Source of the DNA: DATDIC01 sp963777625
Lineage (GTDB): Bacteria > Pseudomonadota > Alphaproteobacteria > Acetobacterales > Acetobacteraceae
Direction: 5' to 3'
Assembly: GCA_963777625.1 (NCBI GenBank)
Contig: CAVZRO010000007.1
Coordinates: 1-14,914, forward strand
Length of the DNA: 14,914 nt
Positions within the stretch are counted from its first letter, which is position 1. Every line of letters begins with the position of its first letter. This document shows, one piece after another, positions 14,685 through 14,914 of this stretch. Both the position numbers and the translations under genes were made by a program. Under the pieces are notes generated by a model. It saw only the letters and a list, made by a program, of their open reading frames with translations. It made no database searches and had not been told where the DNA came from.

Positions 14685-14875
14685 ATGCCTGTCCGCTGGC
14701 GGGGCGCGGGCGCTGCCGATATCGCCCGGATCACCCGCTAGATCGCCGCCCCGGCCGTCAGGCCGGCACCGGCGAGTTGGTTACGATTGGGCCTTACATC
14801 CTCGTTTACCGAGTCGTAGACACCGAGGCGGTGACCATACTGCGCGTCTCGCATGGCGCCCAGGACCGCCCCTAA
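14685..14875 (+). pseudogene. ParE/RelE-like toxin remnant with nonsense codon and internal deletion
   Basis: ATG at 14685 begins MPVRWRGAGAADIARITR, a typical ParE start, and is followed by TAG where relatives have Tyr (ITRYIA). After IAAPAV the frame shifts and resumes as TGELVTIGPYILVYRVVDTE, then AVTILRVSHGAQDRP to the TAA at 14873-14875. This is the usual ParE C-terminus. About 60 codons remain of the roughly 95 expected, so the central helices are missing. Three bases separate it from the antitoxin stop. It cannot encode a working toxin. Confidence 0.8.
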
Positions 14876-14914
14876 TAAAGTTACGTACACAACCCCTACC
14901 GCCCGTATTCCCCT

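Noticed and set aside
1..14914. CRISPR array, tRNA or rRNA genes
   Set aside because: No regularly spaced direct repeats, no cloverleaf with a conserved TTCRANYC-like arm, and no rRNA segments were noticed on either strand by eye.

Overview
This is a GC-rich proteobacterial chromosome segment. Its gene set best fits an F420-producing alphaproteobacterium of the Rhodospirillales/Acetobacteraceae type: a fused FO synthase, F420-type luciferase-like oxidoreductases, a PhaR-like protein, a GNAT-NUDIX fusion, and repeated CCGGGCTTGTCCCGG palindromes between genes. The family placement is inferred from gene content and codon style. No rRNA, tRNA or CRISPR array was seen.

Layout. Positions 12-1318 hold a complete IS4-family insertion sequence (transposase on the minus strand) sitting inside one of the repeated palindromes. 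Positions 1351-6868 form an F420 block. Two luciferase-like oxidoreductase genes lie on the minus strand (the upstream one has a single-base frameshift near its C-terminus). They diverge from a third, closely related paralogue on the plus strand, which leads into fbiC (FO synthase). FbiC makes the deazaflavin chromophore of F420, and the oxidoreductases are its likely users.

Positions 6920-9599 are an accessory, decaying stretch. On the minus strand it holds a ParD-like antitoxin, a shattered ParE-like toxin, a frameshifted small conserved gene, a small basic protein and a frameshifted TIR/deoxyribosyltransferase-like protein. A tyrosine-recombinase remnant lies on the plus strand at 8825-9040, and a frameshifted GNAT acetyltransferase follows on the minus strand. 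Nearly every gene here is broken by one-base indels. This means either real decay of an island or uncorrected assembly errors.

Positions 9621-13785 look like ordinary chromosome: DUF488 protein (minus), a divergent SDR oxidoreductase (plus), a two-gene minus-strand operon of unknown function (small helical protein and two-helix membrane protein), a GNAT-MutT fusion, and a CinA/MoaB-type molybdopterin-binding protein translated directly after it. Positions 13786-14914 hold a palindromic repeat, a mini PhaR-domain gene with a good ribosome binding site but ACG where the start codon should be, a featureless stretch with hairpins, and a second toxin-antitoxin locus. In that locus the antitoxin is open and the ParE-like toxin is destroyed by a stop codon and an internal deletion.

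The two points most worth attention are the TIR-like gene with its overlapping small partner, a possible defence or toxin unit, and the repeated pattern of intact antitoxin next to dead toxin.
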